Below, piece after piece: positions 7,295 to 16,429 of a stretch of 64,000 nt of DNA (position 1 is its first letter; every line of letters starts with the position of its first letter). Origin of the DNA: Bacteroidales bacterium (GTDB taxonomy: Bacteria > Bacteroidota > Bacteroidia > Bacteroidales > Marinilabiliaceae). The stretch is taken from assembly GCA_024401335.1 (NCBI GenBank), contig JAKSLH010000012.1, positions 1-64,000 of the forward strand, in the 5' to 3' direction. Made by a program: the position numbers and the translations under genes. The notes under the pieces are model-generated. The model saw nothing but the letters and a program-made list of their open reading frames with translations. It was not told where the DNA came from and did no database searches.

Positions 7295-8226
7295 AAAGAG
7301 AGGTGACTTCAGACAAGTTCAATCTTGCAGCTATCGACATCGGCTCTAATGCCGCACGCATTCTCATAAAGTCTGTAGAACGCACTAAAGGTGACGACGG
7401 CAGACCTGTTCAGCGCATGAAGAAGCTGCAATTCCTTCGCATCCCTCTGCGATTGGGCATCGACGTGTTCGGTATCGGAAAGATAAGCGACGAACGTGAG
7501 AAGCAGCTTATACGCACTATCAAGGTCTTTAGGCAATTGCTTATTATCTACAATGTGTGCAACTACCGCGCTTGCGCTACGTCTGCCTTTCGCGATGCTA
7601 AGAATGGTAAACGTATCTTACGCCACATCCGCAAAGATTTGAAAGTGGATATAGATATCATTACGGGCGAAGAGGAGGCTCGCATTCTGCGCGATTGCAA
7701 CAAGACTATGGCTGGCAATCTGCTCTATATGGATGTCGGTGGAGGCAGCACTGAGATATCGCTTCTCTCTAACGGACAGCTTATCGATAGTCGTTCGTTC
7801 AATATAGGAACATTGCGACTGGTCGCTCAAACTATAAGCCAGGCCGATATGGATGCCATGCGTGATGAGGTAGAGCATATCTGCCATGGTTTCGACGGCA
7901 TTCGCATCGTGGGGTCTGGTGGTAATATCAACAAGCTCTATCGACTGGCTCCTAAACGTGAACGAAAGAACGATCAGATGACTGTCAGTTCGCTCGCAAC
8001 TACTCTGTCAACTCTTTCGGCTCTTTCTGTCGAGCGCCGTATGGAGCAGTTCGACCTGCGCGAGGATCGCGCCGACGTCATTGTGCCTGCCGCACAGCTT
8101 TTTGCTATGGTGGCTGAAGCATCAAGGGCCGATGTTATAGTGGTGCCGACTGTCGGACTGGCTGATGGCATAATCAACGAATTGGCCGATAATGTGTTTG
8201 AAGAGGCTTTGTCTAATAAGATATGA
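7291..8226 (+). CDS. Ppx/GppA family exopolyphosphatase
   Basis: Actin-like (ASKHA) phosphatase of 311 residues that removes terminal phosphate from polyphosphate and possibly pppGpp. Visible motifs are the first phosphate loop AAIDIGSNAARILI, the catalytic-Glu region GEEEARILRD, the second loop LYMDVGGGSTEISLL and VGSGGNINKLYR. It is the short, two-domain form without the C-terminal HD domain of E. coli Ppx. The start overlaps the ppk stop as ATGA, so translation is probably coupled and synthesis and breakdown of polyphosphate are co-expressed. Confidence 0.93.
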   Translation: MKREVTSDKFNLAAIDIGSNAARILIKSVERTKGDDGRPVQRMKKLQFLRIPLRLGIDVFGIGKISDEREKQLIRTIKVFRQLLIIYNVCNYRACATSAFRDAKNGKRILRHIRKDLKVDIDIITGEEEARILRDCNKTMAGNLLYMDVGGGSTEISLLSNGQLIDSRSFNIGTLRLVAQTISQADMDAMRDEVEHICHGFDGIRIVGSGGNINKLYRLAPKRERKNDQMTVSSLATTLSTLSALSVERRMEQFDLREDRADVIVPAAQLFAMVAEASRADVIVVPTVGLADGIINELADNVFEEALSNKI

Positions 8227-8233
8227 CTTGTTT

Positions 8234-8338
8234 ATGGATATAGAGAAAGCAAGGAAGATTCAACGCTGTTATGAATATCTGCGTCTGATACTGGCAATTC
8301 TGATTATTGCATTGATAGTCTATTTTTCAAATAAATAA
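8234..8338 (+). CDS. Small single-pass membrane protein (34 residues)
   Basis: A short frame starting ATGGATATAGAGAAAGC lies 7 bases after the ppx stop and ends 11 bases before the pit start. It encodes a charged N-terminus (MDIEKARKIQRCYEYLR), one hydrophobic helix of about 16 residues (LILAILIIALIVYF) and the tail SNK. Its position inside the operon, tight spacing and clean amphipathic-then-hydrophobic design suggest a real product, perhaps an accessory subunit of the transporter. No homologue is recognised. Confidence 0.55.
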   Translation: MDIEKARKIQRCYEYLRLILAILIIALIVYFSNK

Positions 8339-8349
8339 TAATCATATAT

Positions 8350-10653
8350 ATGAATACTTTCTTTTTGATTTTGGTCGTGTTTCTCTGCGTATTGGCAGTG
8401 TTCGATCTCGTAGTCGGGGTTAGTAACGATGCTGTCAATTTCCTCAACTCGGCCATTGGTGCCAAGGTGGCTCGTTTTAAAACAATTGTTTTCATTGCTG
8501 CTATAGGTGTGTTTGCCGGCGCTGCTTTGAGCAACGGAATGATGGATGTGGCTCGCCATGGTATCATGACGCCTCAATACTTCTCTTTCTATGAGGTGAT
8601 GTGCGTCTTCTTGGCTGTCATGGTGACCGACGTCATTCTGCTCGACATATTCAATACTCTCGGTATGCCGACATCTACAACGGTTAGCATGGTGTTCGAA
8701 TTGCTCGGCGGTGCCTTTGCCGTAGCTATTCTCAAGATTGCTCATGGTGCTACTGCTGCCGATGGCTCGCTCTTGACGCTTGGCGACTTGCTCAACACTG
8801 AGAAGGCTATTAGCGTCATTCTGGGTATATTCCTTTCTGTGGCCATCGCTTTCGTTGTCGGCTCGCTGGTGATGTGGATCAGCCGTATGGTTTTCACCTT
8901 CACCTATAGGACCAATGGACGCACAACTGCATATAATGGCGATATGGGCGGACTCACTAGCAGCTCGCTTAAGATTGGTGTCTTCGGCGGTCTGTCAACT
9001 ACAAGCATCATCTGGTTCCTCCTCGTCAACGGATTGAAGGGTAGCTCTTTCATGTCACCAGAACTGAAATCTATTATCAACGAAAATACATGGCTGATAT
9101 TGGGCGGAGGAACATTGGTGTTCTCTACTATAATGACTTTCCTGAGCGCCTTGAAAATGCCTGTACTTAAGTTTGTCGTGCTGCTTGGCACATTCGCTCT
9201 CGCTATGGCGTTTGCTGGCAACGACCTTGTTAACTTTGTCGGTGTGCCTCTTACTGGCCTTGAGGCTTATCAGGATTATATGGCTAACGGTAATGGCGAT
9301 GCTGACTCGTTTCTTATGCAGTCGCTTATGGGTAGCGCTCATACACCTGTTATCTACCTCGTTATCGCTGGTGTTGTAATGGTGCTCTCGCTCATCTTCT
9401 CTAAGAAGGCTCAAAACGTTGTCAAGACGAGTGTCGACCTTAGCCGTCAGGATGAAGGCAATGAGATGTTCGGATCGTCTCCTGTGGCTCGCTCTATCGT
9501 GCGCAACTCCAACGCAACTTCCAAGGTCGTCAGCAAGATTATTCCTGATGGCTTGGCTAGTTGGATTGATTCGCGATTCAATAGCGATGAGATGAAACTT
9601 CCACAAGATGCTGCTTTCGACCTTGTGCGCGCTGCTGTCAACTTGGTTATTGCCGGACTTCTTGTGGCTATAGGTACAAGCCTCAAACTGCCATTGTCTA
9701 CTACATATGTGACGTTTATGGTCGCTATGGGTGCGTCTCTCGCCGATCGCGCTTGGAGCCGCGACTCTGCAGTGTTCCGCATCACCGGTGTCCTGAGTGT
9801 CATTGGCGGATGGTTTATTACTGCAGGCGCTGCTTTCATATTCTGCTTCATGCTTACCAACATTATGCACTTCGGAAGCTATGTCGCTATGTCTCTTTCT
9901 ATCGTATTGGCTATATTCCTCCTTGTGCGTAGCAACTTAAAATCCGAGAAGAAAACTTCGCAAAAAGAAGACGATTTGTTTGTTAAGATGATTAAGGCTA
10001 AAGACAAAGATGTTATCTGGCGTCTGCTTTGCGAACATATCCGTATGGGCAACGCTGAACGCTTGCAGTTTGTCATAAATACTTATTATACTATGACTAA
10101 TTCCTTCCTTGACGAACATTATCAGCCTATCAAACGCTCATCCTCTCTTATCGACGAAGAACGCCATGCATTGAAGCGTCAGCGCAAGCAAGAGATTATT
10201 GCTATGCAGCGTCTCGACCCTGTGACTGTTATTGGACGTAATACTTGGTATTTCCTCGGCATCAATTCTTGCCAGCAGATGCTCTATAGCCTCAAACGTA
10301 TCAACGAACCTCTGCGTGAGCATATTGGCAACAGTTTCCAGCCTCTGCCATCGCAATACCATAGCCGTTTCATTGGTATGCGCGATGAGGTATCGTCTCT
10401 CTATCAGCGCGCTCTATATATGCTTACAACGGGCGACTTCACTAATGCTGAACAGCTGCGTGTTGAGGGCGATGTCATTCAGCAACGTATTGCCGAAGAC
10501 CGCAAGCGTGCACTCGATACAATACAGCGTGGTACAGCTAATCTCAACACTCTCTTCCTTACCATTCATATCATGCAAGAGAGCCAGGAACTCATCAGCT
10601 CTCTCCGCCATATGATAAGAGGTATGAATAAATTTGCAGGTACGAGCGACTAG
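8350..10653 (+). CDS. PiT-family phosphate transporter with C-terminal helical (PhoU-like) domain
   Basis: Inner-membrane symporter for inorganic phosphate, 767 residues. Two PiT signatures are visible: GVSNDAVNF at 23-31 and AGNDLVNFVG near 290; PLSTTYVTFMVAMGASLAD marks the second repeat. The membrane part ends near residue 530. The remaining ~230 residues are soluble, helical and rich in charged residues (KMIKAKDKDVIWRLLCEHI, EGDVIQQRIAEDRKRAL), resembling a fused PhoU-like regulator. Many PiT genes have PhoU as a separate neighbour; here no separate phoU is seen. It is the last gene of the ppk operon and is followed by a strong terminator. Confidence 0.93.
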   Translation: MNTFFLILVVFLCVLAVFDLVVGVSNDAVNFLNSAIGAKVARFKTIVFIAAIGVFAGAALSNGMMDVARHGIMTPQYFSFYEVMCVFLAVMVTDVILLDIFNTLGMPTSTTVSMVFELLGGAFAVAILKIAHGATAADGSLLTLGDLLNTEKAISVILGIFLSVAIAFVVGSLVMWISRMVFTFTYRTNGRTTAYNGDMGGLTSSSLKIGVFGGLSTTSIIWFLLVNGLKGSSFMSPELKSIINENTWLILGGGTLVFSTIMTFLSALKMPVLKFVVLLGTFALAMAFAGNDLVNFVGVPLTGLEAYQDYMANGNGDADSFLMQSLMGSAHTPVIYLVIAGVVMVLSLIFSKKAQNVVKTSVDLSRQDEGNEMFGSSPVARSIVRNSNATSKVVSKIIPDGLASWIDSRFNSDEMKLPQDAAFDLVRAAVNLVIAGLLVAIGTSLKLPLSTTYVTFMVAMGASLADRAWSRDSAVFRITGVLSVIGGWFITAGAAFIFCFMLTNIMHFGSYVAMSLSIVLAIFLLVRSNLKSEKKTSQKEDDLFVKMIKAKDKDVIWRLLCEHIRMGNAERLQFVINTYYTMTNSFLDEHYQPIKRSSSLIDEERHALKRQRKQEIIAMQRLDPVTVIGRNTWYFLGINSCQQMLYSLKRINEPLREHIGNSFQPLPSQYHSRFIGMRDEVSSLYQRALYMLTTGDFTNAEQLRVEGDVIQQRIAEDRKRALDTIQRGTANLNTLFLTIHIMQESQELISSLRHMIRGMNKFAGTSD

Positions 10654-10677
10654 TTTTTTGATTGTATAGATGTTTCT

Positions 10678-10730
10678 CTTCAGTTATGCACCGACGGCAC
10701 ATACACCGTCCTGCATGACTGAAGTTTTTT
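10678..10730 (+). terminator. Rho-independent terminator of the ppk-pit operon
   Basis: CTTCAGT...ACTGAAG closes a long hairpin with GACGG/CCGTC inside, followed by six T. It lies 25 bases after the transporter stop. Confidence 0.88.
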
Positions 10731-10807
10731 AGTATTGACACGGGGAAAAGCAAGTAATATCTATATAATCATGCGTTACTTTATTCGCACTTCTATCTTG
10801 AATCTTC

Positions 10808-10839
10808 AGCCGTTCCAGATTGTGATGTCTAGAACGGCT
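10808..10839 (-). terminator. Hairpin downstream of the arabinofuranosidase gene
   Basis: AGCCGTTC and GAACGGCT form an 8-base stem with a 16-base loop, 23 bases beyond the stop of the minus-strand GH51 gene. There is no clear T run, so termination is likely but not certain. Confidence 0.45.
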
Positions 10840-10861
10840 CATTTGTGTGATGTTTTGTTCT

Positions 10862-12400
10862 TTATTTTATCTCAAGTGTTACAATTGACATCTTTGGAAG
10901 TGTGATTATTAATACGTCCTTTGTGATCTTTGCACCTTTGAATTCTTTTGTAGTCACGAGATTTGGGTTCTCAAACGAGTTGAAGTCGTCCGCGCATCCT
11001 GCTGTGAGGATTGTTCCATTTACGCTTTTTGCCTTCAGGCCATTGAGGTTTACAGTAACCTCTTCGCTCTTGTCGAGTGAAGTGTTTGACAAAGAAATGT
11101 GTGTTATTCCTTGTGCATCTTTCGAAGCAGTAGCAGAAAGGTAAGGCACTATACGGTCGCCGTCGGCAGCCATCTTGTCGCAAGTCACCTTTGTAGGGAT
11201 ATAGGTAGCGTCCTGATGCACATTATACATCTTGAAAACGTGGTAAGTAGGAGTCAGAGTCATCTTGTCGCCCTTTGTGAGAATCATCGACTGGAGTACG
11301 TTGATAACCTGCGCGATGTTGGTCATCTTGATACGGTCAGTGTATTTGTGGAAAATGTCAAGAGTCAACGAAGCTACAAACGCGTCTCGCATGGTATTCT
11401 GCTGGAAGAGGTGGCCAGGGTTAGTGCCCGGTTCCACGTCCCACCAAGTACCCCATTCGTCAACAAGGAGACCAACCTGCTTCTCAGGGTCGTATTTATC
11501 CATTATGGCAATATGCTTCTTCACCACAGGCTCAATCTCCAGTGCCTTGCCCAAAGTCCAGTAGTATTCGTCGTTGGTGAACTTTGTAGCCGAACCCTTC
11601 GAACCGTCCCAGCCCTTCACTGTATAGTAATGAAGCGAAACGCCGTTCATCCTGTTGCCCACCTGCTTCATCAAAGTCTCAGTCCAGTCATAGTCGTAGT
11701 CCGATGCGCCTGAAGCGATCTTGTAGAGCTTGTTGCCGTCATATTCTCTGCAATATGTCGAGTATCTTCTGAAAAGGTCAGAGTAATACTCAGGTCTCAT
11801 AGAGCCTCCGCAGCCCCAGCTCTCGTTGCCCACGCCTAGGTACTTCACGTGCCAAGGCTTCTCGCGGCCGTTCTCTTTTCTGAGCTTAGCCATTGGGCTT
11901 CCGCTTTCCGAAGTCATATATTCAACCCACTTAGCAAGTTCTTCAACCGTTCCGCTTCCCACGTTGCCACTGATATAAGGTTCGCAACCGATCATCTCGC
12001 ATAAGTTAAGGAACTCATGTGTGCCAAATGAGTTGTCTTCGACAGTGCCGCCCCAGTTGTTGTTCACCATCACAGGGCGATTCTCCTTTGGTCCGATGCC
12101 GTCAGTCCAGTGGTATTCATCAGCGAAGCAACCGCCAGGCCAACGCATCACAGGCACCTTGAGTTCTTTCAAGGCGTTCAATACGTCATTTCTATATCCA
12201 TTAGTGTTAGGTATCGACGATTCTTCGCCCACCCAGATACCTCCGTAGATGCATGAGCCCAGATGTTCGGCAAACTGGCCATATATCTCTTTGTTGATAA
12301 TCTGCTTGGCATTCTCGTTGTCGAGTGTGACAGTCGCTTTGAGTTGCGCAGCGGCCGGCATAGCTGCAAGCAGCGCGAATGATAATAACGTTTTTTTCAT
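10862..12400 (-). CDS. Alpha-L-arabinofuranosidase, glycoside hydrolase family 51
   Basis: Exported retaining glycosidase of 512 residues that removes arabinofuranose side chains from arabinan or arabinoxylan. A signal peptide ([19 protein letters not shown]) is followed by a (beta/alpha)8 barrel. The acid/base Glu is E193 in [12 protein letters not shown] and the nucleophile is E315 in [24 protein letters not shown] is a further GH51 hallmark. A C-terminal beta-sandwich ends in [14 protein letters not shown]. There is no lipoprotein Cys, so the protein is probably periplasmic. It stands alone, not in a SusC/SusD locus. A TATATTTG -7 element lies at 12433-12440. Confidence 0.94.
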   Translation of the reverse strand: MKKTLLSFALLAAMPAAAQLKATVTLDNENAKQIINKEIYGQFAEHLGSCIYGGIWVGEESSIPNTNGYRNDVLNALKELKVPVMRWPGGCFADEYHWTDGIGPKENRPVMVNNNWGGTVEDNSFGTHEFLNLCEMIGCEPYISGNVGSGTVEELAKWVEYMTSESGSPMAKLRKENGREKPWHVKYLGVGNESWGCGGSMRPEYYSDLFRRYSTYCREYDGNKLYKIASGASDYDYDWTETLMKQVGNRMNGVSLHYYTVKGWDGSKGSATKFTNDEYYWTLGKALEIEPVVKKHIAIMDKYDPEKQVGLLVDEWGTWWDVEPGTNPGHLFQQNTMRDAFVASLTLDIFHKYTDRIKMTNIAQVINVLQSMILTKGDKMTLTPTYHVFKMYNVHQDATYIPTKVTCDKMAADGDRIVPYLSATASKDAQGITHISLSNTSLDKSEEVTVNLNGLKAKSVNGTILTAGCADDFNSFENPNLVTTKEFKGAKITKDVLIITLPKMSIVTLEIK

Positions 12401-12432
12401 AGTCTATGATTTTGCTTGTTTTTTGCTAGTCA

Positions 12433-12440
12433 CAAATATA
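12433..12440 (-). promoter_or_regulatory. -7 promoter element of the GH51 gene
   Basis: On the minus strand TATATTTG matches the TAnnTTTG consensus, 33 bases before the start codon. A -33 element is not clear. Confidence 0.45.
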
Positions 12441-12503
12441 TGTAAAAAACCTTCACCTTTTTTCTCTATTGCTATGGAATGGCGTTTTGTGCACCTATTG
12501 TGG

Positions 12504-12594
12504 ATATTTGTCCACCATTTGGAACCTTTTTTGGCACTATGCGTGTATATGAATAGGTGTAATTCTAAAAAATCTAATGATGAAACGTATTATT
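12504..12594 (+). repeat. Truncated duplicate of the GIN-domain gene's upstream region and first codons
   Basis: The 91 bases from ATATTTGTCCACC to AAACGTATTATT match 15073-15162 with several substitutions and small indels. They include the promoter-proximal sequence and the ATGATGAAACG start of the gene at 15148. The copy breaks off after six codons and, two bases later, repeat R copy C begins. The mutations between copies show this is old and not an assembly echo. Confidence 0.85.
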
Positions 12595-12595
12595 T

Positions 12596-12669
12596 AGTGT
12601 GTGTGGCGCGCTTATTCTACGATTCTCCTATTGCTGTCCTATTACTTTCGTATAGAGGGAAAAAAGAGG
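12596..12669. repeat. Repeat R, copy C (74 bases)
   Basis: Matches 3240-3313 with one mismatch. As at copy B, its left edge meets a truncated duplicate of a neighbouring gene. The sequence after it (GCGTATAGGTCTAA) is unrelated to that after copy B. Confidence 0.88.
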
Positions 12670-13014
12670 GCGTATAGGTCTAAAAGAATATAATTTATCT
12701 GGTTTGAAAAAAATAATGAAGAAACGAGGCATGAACGAAAATCAATGTGTCATTGCCCCATCTGATATTCTATAATTGCCAATCGATTTTAGTATCCTTT
12801 GGGTGTGATATCGTTTCATTCGGCGTAATATGGTTGGTGAACCTTATAACTCGTAAAATGCATAAGTCTGCATGTCGAGCGTCTTATGTTCTTGGATATA
12901 AGAATAAGATATTGTTTATGAAATAAGTCATCATGTACGCAAATGGTGAACGTAGCTTTATTCCGATTTCAAACGTGTGTGAAAAAGAATGCAGCAAATA
13001 CTAGAATCGCTTTG
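12670..13014. other. Intergenic region without recognised content
   Basis: About 345 bases between repeat R copy C and the 3' end of the next minus-strand gene. Only very short frames are present. I see no convincing terminator, RNA or promoter. GGTCTAA near 12676 echoes a GGTCTAA just after the GIN-domain gene (15857), which may mark decayed sequence from the same duplication. Confidence 0.5.
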
Positions 13015-14160
13015 TCAATACAAAACATATTTCTTAGGTATGGCTTGTAGTTTCTCTTCATTAAGGCGTTCTTCCTTAGATACAATTATTTTCATGTACC
13101 ATGGTTTGGGGAGTTCTATGTATTTATTCTCCTTGTTGTCTGGTGACGTCTTTAGACAAATGCTTGATTCCACAGACTCAAATCGGGTGCCTTTGTACTT
13201 CTCCTTGTCGGATTCACTGCATATCAGCATTTTGTATTTATAATCCTCGGGATATGCGTTCTCGCCATCTGTTCTGTAGAGAGTTTCTATACTAACGAAC
13301 CATCGTGTATATCTGTAACCTGTTGCTAGTCTTATAGAAGATCTGGTTACTCCGTCGGTGTTGGTGTTAAGATTATAGTCAAGGCCTGTTTCTCTCTTTG
13401 CAGACAATATAAGACATCTTGCAGTATCGACTGTAATTAGTCCCTTGTCGCCGTCGCCGTATTTTGTCGACTTGAACAGCAACTGGATGATATTCTTGTT
13501 TTCTGAAACAAAGGCGTCGTTTTCCATGAATGAGTGTTTTTTCAGGAATTTGTCATCTAGTAGATCAACGAAGTCATTGTATAACATGCGTTTCATGTTA
13601 CTGAAGTCACATCCAGCAGTTGAGTCTTTGTAATGGATAATGCCAAGGTTCGGGCTGATTTTACATATTATTCCCTTATTGTCATTTTGAATTCTGATTT
13701 TGCCATCGCTTTCAAACCAGTATCCGCTTGAATCAGATACATTACGACTTACATAGTCATAGTCAAAATGAATGACTCCCTGACTATATCGTTTCTTGTT
13801 CTCACGAATAAAGCGTTTCATAAATGGGCGAATCCATGATGGTTCACCGCTTTTTACAACTACTTCGTTGAGAATTCCTACTTTTGGAACGAGATAAATA
13901 GTGTCGTTAAGTGTGCCGTCTATCACTACACTTTCGTAGTTTATGTGGCTGATGTTTAGTTGTTTGTATTCGAAATCGATGGTGAACGAACCATTTTCAT
14001 CACTAACAGTACCAATAATTGTCTTTTCCTCTGACTTGTATACATTGGCATATGCAACAGGGGCATTGTTGGTCCTGTCAAAAAGTACACAAGTGTTCTG
14101 GGCGGCTATATTAACGCCAAGTAACACATTGGCAATAGCATAAAAAAGTATTTGCTTCAT
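13015..14160 (-). CDS. Carboxypeptidase-regulatory-like domain protein
   Basis: Exported protein of 381 residues. A signal peptide (about 1-20, ending NIAAQ) precedes a carboxypeptidase D regulatory-like beta-sandwich at about 21-95 (PVAYANVYKSEEKTIIGTV, then DENGSFTID). The remaining 280 residues, starting with VKSGEPSWIRPFMKRFIREN, are typical of Bacteroidota envelope proteins that lack the TonB barrel; their function is unknown. Its start follows the neighbouring frame by one base, so the two are probably co-transcribed. Codon use is more AT-rich than in the surrounding housekeeping genes. Confidence 0.72.
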   Translation of the reverse strand: MKQILFYAIANVLLGVNIAAQNTCVLFDRTNNAPVAYANVYKSEEKTIIGTVSDENGSFTIDFEYKQLNISHINYESVVIDGTLNDTIYLVPKVGILNEVVVKSGEPSWIRPFMKRFIRENKKRYSQGVIHFDYDYVSRNVSDSSGYWFESDGKIRIQNDNKGIICKISPNLGIIHYKDSTAGCDFSNMKRMLYNDFVDLLDDKFLKKHSFMENDAFVSENKNIIQLLFKSTKYGDGDKGLITVDTARCLILSAKRETGLDYNLNTNTDGVTRSSIRLATGYRYTRWFVSIETLYRTDGENAYPEDYKYKMLICSESDKEKYKGTRFESVESSICLKTSPDNKENKYIELPKPWYMKIIVSKEERLNEEKLQAIPKKYVLY

Positions 14161-14161
14161 C

Positions 14162-14700
14162 TTAGTCTATAAATTTAATTATCCCATATGTATTAAGTTT
14201 GCTAATCATGTTGATTGCGAACTCCAATGTTTTGTCGTAACTTTTGTTCTCTGTACGTAATAGCTTGTTTATTCCATTTGCCACAGAAGATATTGACTGA
14301 AATTCCCTGGCTAGAACATTCTGGACAATATACGCGCAGATGTTATTGGTGAAGACAGTGTAAATGGAGTGGTCGAAAGGAGTATACATAAACAAGGCAT
14401 AATGTCTTGTATTTTTGATGCTATCTTTTTTATAGTGCGTTATGCTGGACTCCTTGATGATATCGTCTGTTTTGTTGATTTCATCCCATGGTAGGGTATA
14501 ATACAAACAGTCAATGTAACAGTCGTTCAAGCACACCTGAGTTCTCTCATTTATATTTCTAATGTATGAGTAGTCTTTGCGTTCACATACTGATGAAAGA
14601 CCATCAGCATGGCTTAAACACTTTTGTTTGTACTACAGGAATGCTCGTTTATTTTTTCATCAAAGAATTCTCTGATGTGATCATTTAATTCTTTATCCAT
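14162..14700 (-). pseudogene. Uncharacterised gene, probably frameshifted
   Basis: A 124-residue open part (14162-14536 from a GTG) has no good start of its own. The same frame stays open upstream to about 14632. A separate frame with a clean ATG at 14700 (MDKELNDHIREFFDEKINEH) stops near 14614. The two overlap by about 20 bases, so a one-base shift there would give a single protein of about 178 residues. The product is not recognised; it is Cys-containing (VCLNDCYIDCLYY) and AT-rich. It precedes the 13015-14160 gene by one base. A real frameshift, a sequencing error or programmed slippage are all possible. Confidence 0.5.
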
Positions 14701-15144
14701 TTAATATAGTTTTTCATGCTATCAATTACGCCAATATAATTATAAATGGCTGATTGGAATGAAGTCTGTCATTTTTTTTGTTCAAAAATATGAATATAAT
14801 TTGTTTGTTGCAAGATGATTATGAATCATTAACAGAGTTTGTGAATTGTTAATGATGAATGTTGTATGTGTTTATTAAATGATTATGTTATGTTTTATGT
14901 GGCCAACTTTGTATTTGATGTTGGGTAGTTTACTAATTGAAATTATTTAAATATAAGGCTATTGTGTAATGGTTGCTTCCCATTTGGAATTTTCTTGTCT
15001 AATTCCCAGATTTATTATCATAAATGTATGTTAATCATATGCTGTGAATGATACTTTATGTTCCCTCCGCCAATATTTGTCCACCAATTGGAACCTTTTT
15101 GGCACTATGCTTGTATATTTGTGAGTGTAATTCTAAAAAATCTA
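14701..15144. other. AT-rich intergenic region
   Basis: About 440 bases, strongly AT-rich, between divergent genes. It contains the source copy (15073-15162) of the segment duplicated at 12504. I see no other gene, hairpin or repeat. Confidence 0.6.
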
Positions 15145-15147
15145 ATG

Positions 15148-15849
15148 ATGAAACGTATTATTGCAACATTGCTGCTAGGTGTCCTTTGCCTCTCGTCGGC
15201 ATTCGCTGATGACAATGTTAATAAGGAAACACGCGAAATATCTGAGTTCTCAGTTGTCGAAGCAGCTAAGGGCCTTAACATCATTCTCGTTCAGTGTGAC
15301 CATTATGCCATTGAAGTCGTTACGCAGGGCTGTCCTACTTCAGATGTCGAAACAACAGTAAAAAAAGGTACTCTCGTTGCTAAGATGAAAAAACGCACTC
15401 CCGGCTCTGCTGTTAGTGTGTTTGTCTATTTCAAAGATATAGAAGCTGCATACGTAAAGACTGGCGCTTCAATCGAAACACACGACGGCTGCCATTTCGA
15501 ACATCGTGGCTCTTTCCTTCTCGATGTAGCAGCCAAGTGTGAAGCCATAATGGACATTGACGTTGACGAACTAGTTGTCAGCTCAAATTCATGTCAGATA
15601 ACACTTAGTGGTAAAGCCACAAAGCAGAAAGTCGAGATGGCGGGCACAGTTCAGGATTCTAAATACGATGCACTCTCACTTCGCAGCGAGGAGATTGACA
15701 TATATGCCTCTGGTTGTGATTCGGAAGTCTTTGCTACCAAACGTATCAAGGCCGAAGCCGCAGGTTGTACCATCACCTGTCGCGGTGGGGCAGAGGTAGA
15801 GAAGACCGCCACATCGGGCGGTGAGGTAGTCGTGATGCCAGCCAAATAA
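15148..15849 (+). CDS. GIN-domain (DUF2807) exported protein
   Basis: Protein of 233 residues with a signal peptide (MKRIIATLLLGVLCLSSAFA). It then has a repetitive beta structure with short alternating strands (EFSVVEAAKGLNIILVQCD, VYFKDIEAAYVKTGASIE, SGKATKQKVEMAGTVQD), the pattern of the putative auto-transporter adhesin head GIN domain. These are probably right-handed beta-helix proteins of the periplasm or surface with no known activity. The ATG at 15145 gives one extra Met; either start is possible. A terminator follows at 15877. Its promoter and first codons are duplicated at 12504-12594. Confidence 0.8.
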   Translation: MKRIIATLLLGVLCLSSAFADDNVNKETREISEFSVVEAAKGLNIILVQCDHYAIEVVTQGCPTSDVETTVKKGTLVAKMKKRTPGSAVSVFVYFKDIEAAYVKTGASIETHDGCHFEHRGSFLLDVAAKCEAIMDIDVDELVVSSNSCQITLSGKATKQKVEMAGTVQDSKYDALSLRSEEIDIYASGCDSEVFATKRIKAEAAGCTITCRGGAEVEKTATSGGEVVVMPAK

Positions 15850-15876
15850 CCCGTTAGGTCTAACTAGCAACATAAT

Positions 15877-15912
15877 AAGCCTCAGCGAATGCGCAGGGGC
15901 TTTCTTTTTTTT
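15877..15912 (+). terminator. Rho-independent terminator of the GIN-domain gene
   Basis: AAGCCTC pairs with GGGGCTT (one G-T pair) and is followed by TTCTTTTTTTT. Confidence 0.75.
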
Positions 15913-15920
15913 GTAGGACG

Positions 15921-15960
15921 AAAAAAGAGCCGCCTCGGATATGCATCCTCGGCAGCTCTT
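15921..15960 (-). terminator. Rho-independent terminator of ppnP
   Basis: AAGAGC/GCTCTT with GC and CGAGG/CCTCG inside forms a long stem. On the minus strand it ends in CTTTTTTCG, 26 bases after the ppnP stop. Confidence 0.85.
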
Positions 15961-15985
15961 CAAAAATATGGGTTGGTTCGATTGT

Positions 15986-16267
15986 TTACTTGTACAAGCA
16001 GAGATATGGAGTGTCCTGGCTGCATTTTACCTTGTACTTTACGTCTTTGGCAACTACAAACGACTCGAACTTCTTGTAAGTCTTCCATTCAGTCTCGCCA
16101 GGCTGCTGGATAGTAAGCTCGCCTGAGATTACAGTCATTATCTCGACTGTCGATGTCCCGAATTCATACTCACCTGCTGCCATGATGCCTACTGTAGCCT
16201 TGCCTTCTGCACTCTCTAGCGACATTGATACTACGTCGCCGTTGAAATATTCATTTGTCTTGAACAT
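15986..16267 (-). CDS. ppnP: Pyrimidine/purine nucleoside phosphorylase PpnP (DUF1255)
   Basis: Small cupin-fold enzyme of 93 residues that splits nucleosides with phosphate to give free base and ribose 1-phosphate. The start (MFKTNEYFNGDVVSMSL), the central GEYEFGTSTVEIMTVISGEL and the end (SFVVAKDVKYKVKC, YLCLYK) follow E. coli PpnP along the full length. It is monocistronic, with its own -7 element at 16294-16301 and its own terminator. Confidence 0.93.
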   Translation of the reverse strand: MFKTNEYFNGDVVSMSLESAEGKATVGIMAAGEYEFGTSTVEIMTVISGELTIQQPGETEWKTYKKFESFVVAKDVKYKVKCSQDTPYLCLYK

Positions 16268-16293
16268 GATTATTTGTTGTTTTGATTTGATTG

Positions 16294-16301
16294 CAAATAT
16301 A
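16294..16301 (-). promoter_or_regulatory. -7 promoter element of ppnP
   Basis: TATATTTG on the minus strand, 26 bases before the start codon, with ATTGAC about 15 bases further upstream. Confidence 0.55.
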
Positions 16302-16429
16302 TAGTTTATGTGTCAATCTAAAACTAAAACAAGGTTAAATATTGTATATTGTTTGATTATCCCGGCTAGCGCAACTCGTCTGTGAATTCTGTGTTAGCCT
16401 TTTTCTGTCATTTCATCTCTATCCACTTA

